DNA from: Planctomycetota bacterium | GTDB taxonomy: Bacteria; Planctomycetota; PUPC01; DSUN01 | DNA length: 29,681 nt | Direction: 5' to 3' | NCBI GenBank assembly: GCA_016872875.1 | Contig: VGYW01000050.1 | Location: 1 to 29,681 of the forward strand | Shown here: one piece after another, positions 29,580 through 29,681 of the stretch | Layout: each line of letters begins with the position of its first letter | Numbering within the stretch: the stretch's first letter is position 1 | Made by a program: the position numbers and the translations under genes | Notes under the pieces: model-generated | Databases searched by the model: none | Told to the model about the DNA's origin: nothing | What the model saw: the letters and a program-made list of their open reading frames with translations, nothing else

Positions 29580-29681
29580 CTACTGGCACGAGTTGTTGAC
29601 CTTGGCGGCCTGGGAGCCGGGCATGTCCATGCGCGGCTTGGCGGCGAGCATGGCATTCACCGGCTCGAAGCACTTGAGGAG
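29580..29681 (-). CDS. C-terminal end of a leftward gene, cut by window edge
   Basis: Reading leftward from the right edge, one frame is open for 33 codons (LLKCFEPVNAMLAAK, then PRMDMPGSQAAKVNNSCQ) and stops at TAG (29582-29580). Codon usage is GC-rich at third positions as in the neighbours. The family is not recognised from this fragment. Confidence 0.55.
   Translation of the reverse strand, partial: LLKCFEPVNAMLAAKPRMDMPGSQAAKVNNSCQ

Overview
The window is GC-rich bacterial chromosome. It most resembles an uncultured Planctomycetota-like genome (inference). The grounds are a dnaG-rpoD pair, large secreted proteins with carbohydrate-binding-like domains, a Tat-exported Gfo/Idh/MocA oxidoreductase, a URO-D-family methyltransferase, and an exceptional load of short palindromic repeats. 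No plasmid, phage or transposase gene was recognised.

Layout. 1-1819: 3' part of a secreted FN3/zincin-like/CBM9-like protein. 1925-6279: a housekeeping block read rightward from a near-consensus promoter (dnaG, rpoD, then a coiled-coil zinc-ribbon protein). 6421-7705: a small leftward accessory segment with a Phd/YefM-like antitoxin, a 53-aa partner and a three-helix membrane protein. 7885-18830: a leftward cluster of four large paralogous secreted proteins (P1-P4, numbered left to right), each with a DNRLRE/CBM96-like domain, an FN3-like domain, an alpha/beta-hydrolase-like core and a shared C-terminal beta domain. P4-P3 and P2-P1 are joined by ATGA stop/start overlaps, and an antitoxin-like gene precedes P2. 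18921-18995: tRNA-Phe(GAA), leftward. 19227-21562: hisC-hisB-response regulator, rightward and tightly coupled. 21729-22738: about 1 kb of two adjacent tandem palindrome arrays. 22754-23281: YceD-family gene, leftward, without rpmF behind it. 23460-29500, rightward: URO-D-family protein, a PP2C phosphatase with three N-terminal zinc-finger-like repeats, an AlbA_2/Schlafen-like regulator, and a Gfo/Idh/MocA oxidoreductase. The right edge holds the tail of a leftward gene.

The most interesting signal is a set of short palindromic elements, of at least five kinds, lying in frame inside the coding sequences of P1-P4. Comparing the paralogs shows clean insertion points at domain linkers. A roughly 209-bp nested palindrome sits in frame inside the N-terminal export-signal region of P1, and a second 206-bp copy lies between P3 and the antitoxin-like gene. 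A second notable structure is the array of ten 24-bp palindromes at an almost constant 71-bp period, whose central dinucleotide alternates between TT and GC.

Transcription signals are unusually readable. Several sigma-70-type promoters with 16-18 bp spacers can be picked out. One has its -35 box in the loop of the tRNA terminator. All function calls come from reading motifs by eye; no database search was run.
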